A stretch of DNA of 18,369 nt from CAZCAQ01 sp964540135 (GCA_964540135.1 CAZILK010000018.1:1-18369), one strand, 5' to 3'; numbered from the stretch's first letter, positions 1 to 7,067 are shown. The notes: generated from the sequence alone by a model not told the origin. A program made the numbers and translations.

Positions 1-1
1 T

Positions 2-607
2 TTCGGCAAATCAAGCCCATATAACAGACTAAGATATTACACCAAATTAGGCCTTCTACCGCACATGGAGAGACGCAAAAACGCACAAGGCAGCATTGTG
101 GGTCACTACCCGAGTTGGACTCTTGAGAGACTCATACTTATTGAAAAGCTTAAGAATGAGGGTTTAGAAAACAGTCAAATTGCAAAAAAGATCCAGGAGA
201 TTAACGCAAAACAAAACACACTCAGCGCTCTTAAGAATCCAAGCCTGAGATCAAAGATACTTGCCTATTTCATAGTCTTTACTGCTCTACTCATTATCGC
301 ATCCGAGTTAAGAGTAATACCAATAGGTCTTGATAAGTATAAACTAATGCCAGGAGCTTTGTTTCTTGAAAATCAAAGTAAAAATGCAGATGCAGGATCT
401 TATTTCATTCCCGGAAATTCAAACACTGTTTTTGTGAAATACGAAAAAGTACAACCTCTTTCTAAAATTGTTATAACTTTTACCCAAGACTACTCCCCCG
501 CAAGTAAATACTGGATACAAAAAGTTGAACCTGGAAAAGGTTTTAGCATCGAACTTGATACAAAAGTTTTCAATGATACGTGGTTTAACTGGTACGCAAC
601 TCAGTAA
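2..607 (+). CDS. MerR-type HTH protein with a membrane anchor, 5'-truncated by the window edge
   Basis: The reading frame is open from base 2, so the ATG at 65 is an internal Met and the true start lies outside the window. Codons before it read RLRYYTKLGLLPH, the helix-turn-helix and wing signature of MerR-family regulators. It is followed by GHYPSWTLERLILIEKLKNE and SQIAKKI, the second half of the MerR DNA-binding domain. Counting from the Met at 65, a hydrophobic segment at about residues 64-83 (ILAYFIVFTALLIIASEL) is a likely single membrane span. About 95 residues follow that look like an extracytoplasmic domain rich in Ser, Tyr and Phe. The arrangement suggests a DNA-binding domain tethered to the membrane with an outside sensor or structural domain; regulation of the next gene (Wzy-like, 95 bases downstream) is inference. 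There are no Cys residues in the visible part, so metal sensing as in classical MerR is not supported. The fold call is fairly secure; the function is unknown. Confidence 0.75.
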   Translation, partial: FGKSSPYNRLRYYTKLGLLPHMERRKNAQGSIVGHYPSWTLERLILIEKLKNEGLENSQIAKKIQEINAKQNTLSALKNPSLRSKILAYFIVFTALLIIASELRVIPIGLDKYKLMPGALFLENQSKNADAGSYFIPGNSNTVFVKYEKVQPLSKIVITFTQDYSPASKYWIQKVEPGKGFSIELDTKVFNDTWFNWYATQ

Positions 608-666
608 AAATACCTTTCCGTTATATCCTACAGCAGCAATATTTCCCGTAACGAGAAATAAACTTA

Positions 667-696
667 TTGACAAGAATTCAAATAAATACGTATTCT
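667..696 (+). promoter_or_regulatory. Sigma70-like promoter of the Wzy/TPR gene
   Basis: TTGACA at 667-672 is a perfect -35 hexamer. After 18 bases comes TATTCT at 691-696 (4 of 6 match to TATAAT). A start point about 7 bases downstream falls at 703, the A of the likely ATG, so the mRNA would be leaderless. The TTG at 667 can be read in frame as a start codon, but it belongs to this -35 box and has no Shine-Dalgarno sequence. Confidence 0.55.
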
Positions 697-702
697 TATG
701 AT

Positions 703-2970
703 ATGAAACAAAAAAATCTAGACGCATTACTAAATATATTTCCAGTAGTTTTATCGTTTTTAATTCCCTTCTTCTTCTTACCAATTACCGTTGAATACTT
801 TGAGTTTAATAAACTCTATCTTCTAGCGGTCGGAACTGGAGCTATGTTAATCATGTGGGCAATTAAAATGATTGTCAGTAAAGAAGTATCCGTTGTTAAA
901 TCTAAACTAGATGTTAGTCTGCTACTTCTTGTTGTAGCTTTTGCACTATCCGCTTTCTTCTCTGTAAGTAAGGTAGCAAGCATCTACGGGGCTACAGGCA
1001 GATGGTTTCCAAGTGTATTCTCAATTATTACTCTTGCTTTCTTCTACTACGCAGTAAGCTCAAATGTTGTCAGCGAAAGAAACATCAAAAGAATACTTTA
1101 CGCTTTAATTTCAGGAGTCTCTGTTGCAGCCGTTACAGGGATGCTTATCTATTTTGATACAGGTATTATCTCAGCAGGATTTTTACAGCAAATCAATTTC
1201 TCACTTACTGGATCAAGAGCTTCGCTTGTAATTCTAAGCACCTTAGGACTTACAACCTTGATACCGCTTCTTGCCTATACTGAAAATTTCATGCAGAAAT
1301 CACTTCTTGCTTTAGCAGGGATTGTAAATCTCTTTGCAGTCATAGCTTTTGGAAATGTAATGCACCAACTACTACTTTTAATAGCGGTGCTTGTTATGCT
1401 AGCACTTCACTCCAAAAAGCTTCTTAATAAAGCAAACTATCCATTTTACTCGGTCCTTGGCTCCTTCGCACTACTGCTTGTCTTGATAGTAAACATGTCA
1501 GGTACTAAAGATCTATTCAAGAATCCTAAGTATCCTCCTGAAGTTACACTATCACTTACTGAATCATGGAGAGTATCACTATCCGCATTACGAGACTTCC
1601 CTGTTTTGGGTTCCGGTCCATTAACCTTCTCTCAAAACTATACAAGGTACAAATCCCCATCCCAAAACATGCTAGATTCTTGGAATTTAAGATTTGATAA
1701 ACCATATAATGAAATACTTAATATCGTCTCTACAACAGGGCTTGTTGGAACCGCGATCTTTGCTCTACTACTTATCTCGATGTTAAGACTTGGGCTTAAG
1801 AATAAAAACGATCTATCAAACATAATAGTAGGCATTCAAATTGTCGCGATTGTCTCACTATTTTTTACCTACGGAACAATTTCGATAATGTTTGTTTTAT
1901 TCCTAACAGCTGCGTTACAAACAACAAACCTCGCACTAAATTCCTCTAGTAAAGCAAGTAAGGTTGGCCTTAGCATAACGTCCATCTCCAAGTCATTCTC
2001 AATTCTTGGTAATGATGAATCTAATGTAAAAACAAACAAAGAAGTATTCCAATACGTTGTTGCAGTGCCTCTCATTGCGTTCACCGCTATATCTGGATTC
2101 TTCTTGTACAAGAATTACATGGGTGAATACCATATGCGCCAAGCAATTGCTTTTCTTGACGCTAAAAGAGGCGGCGAAGCTTATGGCGAGGTAGCAAAAG
2201 CAATAGCATATAATCCAAGAAGAGACACCTATCAAAACTTACTTGCAAGAATAAATATAGCTCTTGCCAGTAACCTAGAAGGCAAGAAAAACATAACCGA
2301 TCAAGACAAACAAACTATTCAAAAGCTACTTGTACAGTCAATATCAGCAACTAAATCAACCTCAGAGAGATTAAACCCACTGAGCGTTGAAAACTGGCAA
2401 ACAAGAGCATTTGTTTACGGAACACTTAGAGAGGTTGCAAAAGATGCCTTCAATCTTGAGATTCAAGCATATAACACAGCGATTAGACTTGACCCAACAA
2501 ACCCAAGTCTTAGGGTTGCTGCAGGAGGTGCGTACTATGCTAAAAAAGACTACCTATCAGCAGGTAACCTGTTCGCACAAGCAGTTAGTTTAAAAAGCGA
2601 CTACGCCAATGCACACTATAATCTTGGGTTTGCACTTGTTAACTTAAATTCGCTAGAAAGAGCGCGCCAAGAGTTCTTAACTGTCCAAAAGCTAATAGCG
2701 AAAGACACCCCAGACTACAAAAAATTAACTGAAGAAATCGCAAAGCTTGATGAGAAAATTAAACTTGCCAAAGAATCTCAAGCAGTAGCTGGAGCTAGCG
2801 ATGAAAAACCAACAGTAGAAGAACTACAAAACAACGCAAAACCAGTAAGTAATACACGAAACACCGGACAACAGCTAACAGAACCAGGAACAGTTGATAA
2901 TAACGAGACTATAAACAACAGACCTCTTAATATTAACGAAGCTGTACAATCAACACCATCCGGTAATTAA
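703..2970 (+). CDS. O-antigen ligase/polymerase-like (Wzy/WaaL) polytopic membrane protein with C-terminal TPRs
   Basis: About 755 residues from the ATG at 703. The N-terminal 410 residues hold about ten hydrophobic segments with a long loop before the last ones. The loop contains FPVLGSGPLTF and PYNEILNIVSTTGLVG, matching the conserved region of Wzy_C/O-antigen-ligase proteins (usually a GxG segment, then an HN motif and a GLxG motif). Here the position often held by His appears to be Tyr. A further membrane span at about 450-470 is followed by a TPR-like region, clearest at about 585-665 (AIRLDPTNPSLRVAAGGAYY, then DYANAHYNLGFALVNLNSLE). The last 70 residues are a low-complexity Asn/Thr/Glu-rich tail. 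Members of this family transfer or polymerise lipid-linked glycans; ligase plus TPR fusions are plausible surface-glycan or glycoprotein assembly factors, but the substrate cannot be told. The ATG at 703 is preferred to an in-frame TTG at 667 because that TTG is part of a perfect -35 box. The gene ends just before a strong terminator. Confidence 0.8.
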   Translation: MKQKNLDALLNIFPVVLSFLIPFFFLPITVEYFEFNKLYLLAVGTGAMLIMWAIKMIVSKEVSVVKSKLDVSLLLLVVAFALSAFFSVSKVASIYGATGRWFPSVFSIITLAFFYYAVSSNVVSERNIKRILYALISGVSVAAVTGMLIYFDTGIISAGFLQQINFSLTGSRASLVILSTLGLTTLIPLLAYTENFMQKSLLALAGIVNLFAVIAFGNVMHQLLLLIAVLVMLALHSKKLLNKANYPFYSVLGSFALLLVLIVNMSGTKDLFKNPKYPPEVTLSLTESWRVSLSALRDFPVLGSGPLTFSQNYTRYKSPSQNMLDSWNLRFDKPYNEILNIVSTTGLVGTAIFALLLISMLRLGLKNKNDLSNIIVGIQIVAIVSLFFTYGTISIMFVLFLTAALQTTNLALNSSSKASKVGLSITSISKSFSILGNDESNVKTNKEVFQYVVAVPLIAFTAISGFFLYKNYMGEYHMRQAIAFLDAKRGGEAYGEVAKAIAYNPRRDTYQNLLARINIALASNLEGKKNITDQDKQTIQKLLVQSISATKSTSERLNPLSVENWQTRAFVYGTLREVAKDAFNLEIQAYNTAIRLDPTNPSLRVAAGGAYYAKKDYLSAGNLFAQAVSLKSDYANAHYNLGFALVNLNSLERARQEFLTVQKLIAKDTPDYKKLTEEIAKLDEKIKLAKESQAVAGASDEKPTVEELQNNAKPVSNTRNTGQQLTEPGTVDNNETINNRPLNINEAVQSTPSGN

Positions 2971-2988
2971 GAAACGAATATGTGTGAT

Positions 2989-3023
2989 TTACCCTGCATC
3001 CTAGTGATGCAGGGTAATCTTTT
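2989..3023 (+). terminator. Intrinsic terminator after the Wzy/TPR gene
   Basis: A 12-bp perfect stem (2989-3000 with 3006-3017; TTACCCTGCATC against GATGCAGGGTAA) encloses a 5-base loop and is followed by TCTTTT. It lies between two convergent genes, 18 bases after the TAA at 2970 and a few bases from the stop of the lipase-like gene on the other strand, so the stem may serve both. The U-tract is clear only on the + strand. Confidence 0.85.
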
Positions 3024-3027
3024 ACTC

Positions 3028-3690
3028 CTAAAAATAGCTATCTAGTGCTTTGCAGGTCTTAGAACTTTCCAAAATAACTGTGTGTCCTATCACTGGGATT
3101 TGAATATTCTGAGCACCAGTAAGTATAGAGCTGCTTTTTGGAAGAACATGGTTGTCAAAAAGCGGGTACAAGCTGATTATCTTCTGATTTACCGATGTAT
3201 TTTCCCGCAAACCTGTAATCAAAGTACTGTTTGGCAGCAACTCGTTAAGATTATCAAAATATAAATAACCAAACAGATTACCGTTAAAAGGTGTAGCGAT
3301 AGCTACAACACGATCAATCTTTGATGAAGCCACGGCATCGTTAGCTAGGAGGTACTTTGCAACTAATCCTCCTTTTGAATGGGCTAACAAAATTACGTTT
3401 TGTAGGTTTTTCTCTTTTATGTAATCCCCCACTTTCTTTGAAAGACTAGCAACCTTATCTGTTGAATTAAAAGATGGGATTATATGTATTGGATAACCTT
3501 TTGTATTAAAATATTCGATTAATTTTCTTAAAAACCAAAAGGTTTCGTGAAAGCCAGGAACAACTATGACAGGATTCTTAAATCCAACTAACCAATGAGC
3601 GGGTTTTTTAAATAAAACACGATAACTCTTAAGCTTAGCTATAAGGATATACTCCTCCAGCATACCAATAACCACTTTAAACAAGCTCAT
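3028..3690 (-). CDS. Alpha/beta-hydrolase, lipase/esterase-like
   Basis: A 220-residue protein with a compact alpha/beta-hydrolase pattern. VIVVPGF at residues 41-47 is the oxyanion-hole strand and loop. LLAHSKGGLVAKYLL holds the nucleophile elbow A-H-S-K-G with Ser105 as nucleophile (a G/A-x-S-x-G variant). RVVAIATPFNG at 127-137 is the strand after the elbow seen in triacylglycerol lipases and PGAP1-like esterases. Asp179 (FDNHVLP) and His203 (IGHTVI) are good candidates to complete the triad. There is no signal peptide or membrane span, so it is probably cytosolic or peripheral; it may hydrolyse lipid or ester substrates, but specificity is unknown. It is transcribed alone, convergent with the Wzy gene and divergent from the cassette at 3858. 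An extended -10 element (TGGTAGAAT) ends 6 bases before the ATG and there is no Shine-Dalgarno, predicting a leaderless message. Confidence 0.8.
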   Translation of the reverse strand: MSLFKVVIGMLEEYILIAKLKSYRVLFKKPAHWLVGFKNPVIVVPGFHETFWFLRKLIEYFNTKGYPIHIIPSFNSTDKVASLSKKVGDYIKEKNLQNVILLAHSKGGLVAKYLLANDAVASSKIDRVVAIATPFNGNLFGYLYFDNLNELLPNSTLITGLRENTSVNQKIISLYPLFDNHVLPKSSSILTGAQNIQIPVIGHTVILESSKTCKALDSYF

Positions 3691-3696
3691 GGTTAT

Positions 3697-3705
3697 ATTC
3701 TACCA
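3697..3705 (-). promoter_or_regulatory. Extended -10 promoter of the lipase-like gene
   Basis: Read on the minus strand, TGG precedes TAGAAT (5 of 6 match; TGn extended -10 form). The hexamer (3697-3702) ends 6 bases before the ATG at 3690, so the start point should coincide with the start codon. No convincing -35 is seen, as expected for extended -10 promoters. Confidence 0.5.
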
Positions 3706-3803
3706 TCCAAGGATTTAATGACTCTAAAAATGGCGATCACTACCAAAGACATGCGGGACTTCAAGTTGCTTAAACACTGCCAATTACTTTAACATTACAA
3801 CAC

Positions 3804-3832
3804 TTGCGATTTTCCGTTACACTTAATACTAT
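3804..3832 (+). promoter_or_regulatory. Promoter of the coiled-coil/ParB-like cassette
   Basis: TTGCGA (3804-3809), a 17-base spacer and TACTAT (3827-3832) form a sigma70-like promoter. Transcription would begin near 3839, just before ATG 3843 and GAGGT at 3845-3849, which is spaced 8 bases from ATG 3858. A TTG start at 3804 would fall inside the -35 box and is therefore unlikely. Confidence 0.45.
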
Positions 3833-3857
3833 ACAGAATAGTATGAGGTACTCATCG

Positions 3858-4136
3858 ATGTCGCTTGAACAACGACTGACATTTATAAATAACAGGATAG
3901 AAGCGCTGCTTAGATGCAAAGTTGCTTTGCTAGAAGAATATATTCAGTTTGAAAAAGTTTGCAAATCGACAAAAAAAGATATCCTAGAAGGGCGAGATTT
4001 GCAAAACACCTTATTAGATCTGGAAAAAAGGGCTGAGACTTTTGAAGAATTGCTTAGAAACACAAACTCTGAACTAAAATCATTTACAACAGAATTACAG
4101 AAAATGGAGGAGGTTGTTAATGACCCATCAGTCTGA
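3858..4136 (+). CDS. Small coiled-coil protein, function unknown
   Basis: A 92-residue protein from ATG 3858, chosen because GAGGT sits 8 bases upstream; ATG 3843 (5 residues longer) is the alternative. It is almost wholly predicted alpha-helix: MSLEQRLTFINNRIEALLRC at the start, then heptad-like stretches (LQNTLLDLEKRAETFEELLR and LKSFTTELQKMEEVV) with Leu/Ile at a/d spacing and many Glu/Lys. There is no membrane segment and only two Cys. It is not recognised as a family member. Its last 17 bases overlap the start of the next gene, whose strong Shine-Dalgarno lies inside this gene, so the two are translationally linked and the proteins may bind each other. Both carry coiled-coil regions, which makes a heteromeric complex plausible but unproven. 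Confidence 0.6.
   Translation: MSLEQRLTFINNRIEALLRCKVALLEEYIQFEKVCKSTKKDILEGRDLQNTLLDLEKRAETFEELLRNTNSELKSFTTELQKMEEVVNDPSV
4106..4113 (+). promoter_or_regulatory. Strong Shine-Dalgarno that fixes the ParB-like gene start
   Basis: GGAGGAGG lies 6 bases before ATG 4120, near perfect complementarity to the 16S rRNA tail. It decides for ATG 4120 over the in-frame TTG at 4114, which directly abuts the motif. Confidence 0.8.
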
Positions 4137-4863
4137 ATTTATAGAACAAAGAGACGAACAAATAGGCGAACAAATACTTAATGCTGTAGACACACTCCGT
4201 GAACAAGTCGCAACAGGTTTCGAACGTGTCGCGGGCTATATAGGCAGACTTACGGCGTCTCTTGAGCAGACTCGCTTAGAAGTAACAAAAAATCTAGATG
4301 AGGTATACGAGATACTGCGTGAGGAATCACAAGGACTCCTAGAAAAGTTACCCAATCCGTCTGACTGGCCCTCACAAATTGAAGACTCTCAAACAGCATC
4401 GGTCGTTGCCAAGATGTATGCAAAATCCGAAGCACTAACTTTTGGAGCAACAAAACGCACACGTAAAAGAGTAGGTACCAGAAACCTACCTAATAGGACA
4501 TCCTCTCACTTTGGATGGGAAATTGAAGAGTGGGTAAAAAACGGAGGTACTTTAGAACTTATTGATATAGATATTTCAGAGATTAGTACTCACGGCAGCT
4601 ACGGTAGTACCACTAGACAAAACCATATTCAAGCGGCTTTAAATGAAGAGGATGCAAATATTGTTTTTAGAAGATTACCGCCAATTGTTGTATCTCGTGA
4701 TGATTTAACATGGACCATACATGACGGCAACACTCGAGCAATGATGGCAGCTGCAAACGGGATACCTTCTCTGCGTGCGTATGTATTTATCACAGCTGAT
4801 GCACAAGCAAACAGCCTTTCTTTGAGACTAAACGACATTGCTATCAAAAATACAGATAGCTAG
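4120..4863 (+). CDS. Coiled-coil protein with a ParB/sulfiredoxin-like domain
   Basis: A 247-residue protein in two parts. Residues 1-75 are a charged helix, probably coiled coil (EQIGEQILNAVDTLREQV, then LEQTRLEVTKNLDEVYEIL). Residues about 145-225 read as a ParB-N/Srx fold: LELIDIDISEI, then PPIVVS, then the diagnostic TIHDGNTRAMMAAANGIPSL with H-D-G-N-T-R at 201-206 (the DGN-[HT]-R-xxA signature of ParB-like nuclease and CTPase/kinase domains), then a strand (RAYVF). Proteins with this fold include chromosome-partitioning CTPases, DNA nickases and free serine kinases, so the catalytic role is open. No ParB-type HTH follows the domain and no parA is adjacent, which argues against a partition system. 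It overlaps the upstream coiled-coil gene by 17 bases and has a near-perfect Shine-Dalgarno. Arg and Thr content looks higher than in the housekeeping neighbours, hinting at an acquired cassette. Confidence 0.7.
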   Translation: MTHQSEFIEQRDEQIGEQILNAVDTLREQVATGFERVAGYIGRLTASLEQTRLEVTKNLDEVYEILREESQGLLEKLPNPSDWPSQIEDSQTASVVAKMYAKSEALTFGATKRTRKRVGTRNLPNRTSSHFGWEIEEWVKNGGTLELIDIDISEISTHGSYGSTTRQNHIQAALNEEDANIVFRRLPPIVVSRDDLTWTIHDGNTRAMMAAANGIPSLRAYVFITADAQANSLSLRLNDIAIKNTDS

Positions 4864-4912
4864 ACAGACATATTGTTTGAATTAAGCTCTTAGAAACGAA
4901 TTAAGTTAACCG

Positions 4913-5011
4913 ATGACATTGAAACATCTCTTCAAAAACCCCTCTAAAGAGAAGTTGGTGGACTATGTTGGAATTAGTTCTCAAGTGCTTAGTGTTAAAA
5001 TGTATGAATGA
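4913..5011 (+). CDS. Possible 32-residue ORF coupled to the glycosylase-like gene
   Basis: ATG 4913 opens 32 codons (begins MTLKHLFKNPSKEKLVDYV) ending in TGA at 5009-5011, which overlaps the next gene's ATG as ATGA, the standard 4-base overlap of coupled genes. There is no good Shine-Dalgarno before 4913 and the peptide matches nothing I recognise. It could be a leader peptide or chance. If transcription starts at the -10 box at 4996, this ORF is not on that message. Confidence 0.3.
   Translation: MTLKHLFKNPSKEKLVDYVGISSQVLSVKMYE
4996..5001 (+). promoter_or_regulatory. -10 element of the HhH-GPD gene
   Basis: TAAAAT (5 of 6 match) ends 6 bases before ATG 5008, which places the start point at the ATG itself. 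The -35 is weak (TTAGTT at 4974-4979, spacer 16). No Shine-Dalgarno precedes the ATG. Confidence 0.4.
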
Positions 5012-5742
5012 CACCTCAAGAATTTGTCATCAAAGTTATAACGCAATACAACAATAATGCAGGTATTTTTATAAAAAAGGTTAACGCCGAAGAGTTAATT
5101 CCTAAGGGCTTAGATGGCATACACAAATCGCTTTTTATTTTCTACGTTTTACAGCTAGATTACGCTATGAAATCTCAAATCCTATACAAGGGTGCAAACA
5201 GACTTTACCTTGAAAACAACCTATTTTTTACCCCCAACTTTATTAGTAACTTAAAGGAGGATGCTTTAACCAAAACCTTGCGGGAATACCTGCATCCACG
5301 GTACATCAACGAGGCAGTAAGAAGATATGTACACAATACTGAAGCTTTATTAAACGGTTATGACGGAGATCCTAGAAAGATCTTTGAACATACAGCATAT
5401 TGCCAAGATGTATTAAAAAGATTGAAAGACTTTCGAGGATTCGGTCCAAAGATCGGTAATTTCTTTGTGAGAACAATGATGAATTCTTTTGACTATACCT
5501 ATTCAGATATCGATACCATACTACCCCCTGTTGATGTACATGATGTGAGGATAACCTACCTGCTTGGCTATATTGACTCAGACCAAATGAGTCAAAAGAA
5601 CATTAATCTTGTAAAAAACTTGTGGAATAGGGCATGTATAGATACTAATAACAGCTGGTTAGTCCTTGATAAAGCGCTGTGGTTGCTAGGCTCTGAGGGC
5701 AAACCAAAAAGCAAAGAAGACATACTCAATCTACTTAAATAG
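5008..5742 (+). CDS. HhH-GPD DNA-glycosylase-like protein without an iron-sulfur cluster
   Basis: A 244-residue protein. Residues 141-154 (DFRGFGPKIGNFFV) form a helix-hairpin-helix of the LPGVGRKTA type, and 173-181 (PPVDVHDVR) matches the VDTHVxR strand of the HhH-GPD superfamily. Lys148 aligns with the Schiff-base Lys of endonuclease III/OGG1 and Asp176 with the catalytic Asp, so both catalytic residues appear to be present. The C-terminus has no four-Cys cluster, unlike endonuclease III or MutY. The N-terminal helices (LFIFYVLQLDYAMKSQILYK) would complete the glycosylase fold. The expected activity is removal of a damaged or modified base with possible AP-lyase action; the target base is unknown, and the divergence suggests a lineage-specific or specialised enzyme of AGOG-like size. 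It follows the ParB-like gene by 144 bases on the same strand and is the last gene before tRNA-Ala on the other strand. Confidence 0.65.
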   Translation: MTPQEFVIKVITQYNNNAGIFIKKVNAEELIPKGLDGIHKSLFIFYVLQLDYAMKSQILYKGANRLYLENNLFFTPNFISNLKEDALTKTLREYLHPRYINEAVRRYVHNTEALLNGYDGDPRKIFEHTAYCQDVLKRLKDFRGFGPKIGNFFVRTMMNSFDYTYSDIDTILPPVDVHDVRITYLLGYIDSDQMSQKNINLVKNLWNRACIDTNNSWLVLDKALWLLGSEGKPKSKEDILNLLK

Positions 5743-5792
5743 TCAGGTTTATAATAATTGATGTCTGAACTGCAATTCGCTGATTTTAGAAA

Positions 5793-5868
5793 TGGTGGAC
5801 CGTAGCGGATTCGAACCGCTGACCTCTTCCATGCCATGGAAGCGCTCTACCAACTAAGCTAACGGCCC
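5793..5868 (-). tRNA. tRNA-Ala, anticodon GGC, CCA encoded
   Basis: A full 76-base cloverleaf on the minus strand. The acceptor GGGCCGT pairs with ACGGTCC and contains G3-U70, the identity element of alanine tRNAs. The D-arm, the anticodon stem CTTCC/GGAAG with loop ATGGCAT (anticodon GGC, U33 present), the TTCGAAT T-loop and an encoded A-CCA end are all seen. Its 5' end is only 10 bases after the obg stop codon with no promoter between, so it is probably processed from the obg transcript. Confidence 0.97.
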
Positions 5869-5878
5869 GTGCTTTGAA

Positions 5879-7066
5879 CTAATTAGGCTTTGGCTTTGCC
5901 ATCTTCTTAAAAAACACAATTCTTTTATTTGGCAGATCTGCAATATTATAGAGTTTGGTAATCTTTGGCACAACCTCTTCTTTTGGCTCTAGTGCCTCTG
6001 CATCACTTAGTAACTTATGAACAAGTTCAAACATAGCTTTTACCCCGTCCCCTGTTATAGCGCTAACCCCAACAACAAATTTATCTTTAGAATCAAAAAG
6101 CTTTGTAATAGAAGGTAAACTTTGAGCTACATCAGGAATATCAGTCTTATTTATTAAAATAATTTGAGGTTTTCCTACAAGCGGGTTTTCTCTTGTAATT
6201 GGATTTTTATAACTACTAAGCTCTTGTTCAATTTTTAGGTAGTTTTCATAGGTATTTTTTGCAATACCTTCAACTGTGAACGAGTTTGTATGCTCCATAT
6301 CTAGCCCATCAAGAGGATCAATAATATGAATCAATACTTTTGTTCTTTCAATATGTCTTAAAAAGTCATCTCCAAGTCCTTTTCCAAGTGATGCTCCTTC
6401 AATTAAACCTGGGATGTCAGCAAACACTATATCTTTATCAAAAATTCTTCCAACGCCTAGGTTTGGTGACAATGTTGTAAACGGATAATTACCAATTTTA
6501 GCACCTGCATTTGTGAGACTGTTAATTAAAGTGCTTTTACCGGCGTTAGGAAGACCTACAATGCCAACATCAGCGATAAGCTTTACTTCTAGTCTTATTT
6601 CTTTTGCCTCTCCCAGCTGACCTTTTGTGTATTGAAGAGGTGTTCTATTTGTTGAGCTTTTAAAAGCATCGTTTCCTTTTCCCCCAACCCCACCTCTTCC
6701 AAGAATTATTTGTTCACCGTGCTTAACAACGTCAGCGATTAGGAAATCGCCATAATCTGTTTTTTCATAAATTCTGGTACCTACAGGAATTTTTATATAA
6801 ATAGTCTCCCCATCCCCTCCGCGCATATTCTTTTTCCCACCACGCTCGCCACTCGGCGCTTCAAAGGTTTTTTTTGATCTAAAATCTATGAGAGTTCCTA
6901 GGTTATGATCAGAAACGGCAATGACTGATCCGCCTTTGCCGCCATCGCCACCATCAGGACCCCCTTTTGGAATATATTTTTCACGTCTAAAGGAAACGGC
7001 ACCATTACCGCCATCGCCTGCTTTGACTTTTATTACAGCTGTATCTATCATGCCAGTATTTTTCAT
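5879..7066 (-). CDS. obg: Obg/CgtA family ribosome-assembly GTPase
   Basis: A 395-residue GTPase. Residues 6-163 form the glycine-rich Obg fold (VKAGDGGNGAVSFRREKYIP, GGPDGGDGGKGGSV). The G domain follows: G1 GLPNAGKS at 171-178, switch I TTLSPNLG at 197-204, G3 DIPG at 217-220, G4 NKTD at 306-309 and G5 SAITG at 335-339. The C-terminal extension is short (about 55 residues) and resembles only part of the OCT domain found in Firmicute Obg. Obg binds the 50S subunit, acts late in ribosome assembly and responds to (p)ppGpp in studied species. It begins 1 base after the stop of the M23 peptidase gene (TAATATG), so it is translationally coupled. ATG 7066 is used; MIDTAV at residue 6 is an alternative start. 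Confidence 0.97.
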   Translation of the reverse strand: MKNTGMIDTAVIKVKAGDGGNGAVSFRREKYIPKGGPDGGDGGKGGSVIAVSDHNLGTLIDFRSKKTFEAPSGERGGKKNMRGGDGETIYIKIPVGTRIYEKTDYGDFLIADVVKHGEQIILGRGGVGGKGNDAFKSSTNRTPLQYTKGQLGEAKEIRLEVKLIADVGIVGLPNAGKSTLINSLTNAGAKIGNYPFTTLSPNLGVGRIFDKDIVFADIPGLIEGASLGKGLGDDFLRHIERTKVLIHIIDPLDGLDMEHTNSFTVEGIAKNTYENYLKIEQELSSYKNPITRENPLVGKPQIILINKTDIPDVAQSLPSITKLFDSKDKFVVGVSAITGDGVKAMFELVHKLLSDAEALEPKEEVVPKITKLYNIADLPNKRIVFFKKMAKPKPN

Positions 7067-7067
7067 A

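Noticed and set aside
419..784. 121-codon minus-strand frame
   Set aside because: It lies antisense to the MerR-like and Wzy-like genes, crosses their promoter, and has no start signals.
4120..4863. ParB chromosome- or plasmid-partition gene
   Set aside because: Only the ParB/Srx-like fold is present; there is no ParA gene, no ParB HTH domain and no parS-like repeat.
5793..5868. tRNA-Ala as an integration (att) site for the 3804-5742 cassette
   Set aside because: The cassette lies on the tRNA 3' side, but I found no second copy of the tRNA 3' end near 3700-3800 and no integrase gene.
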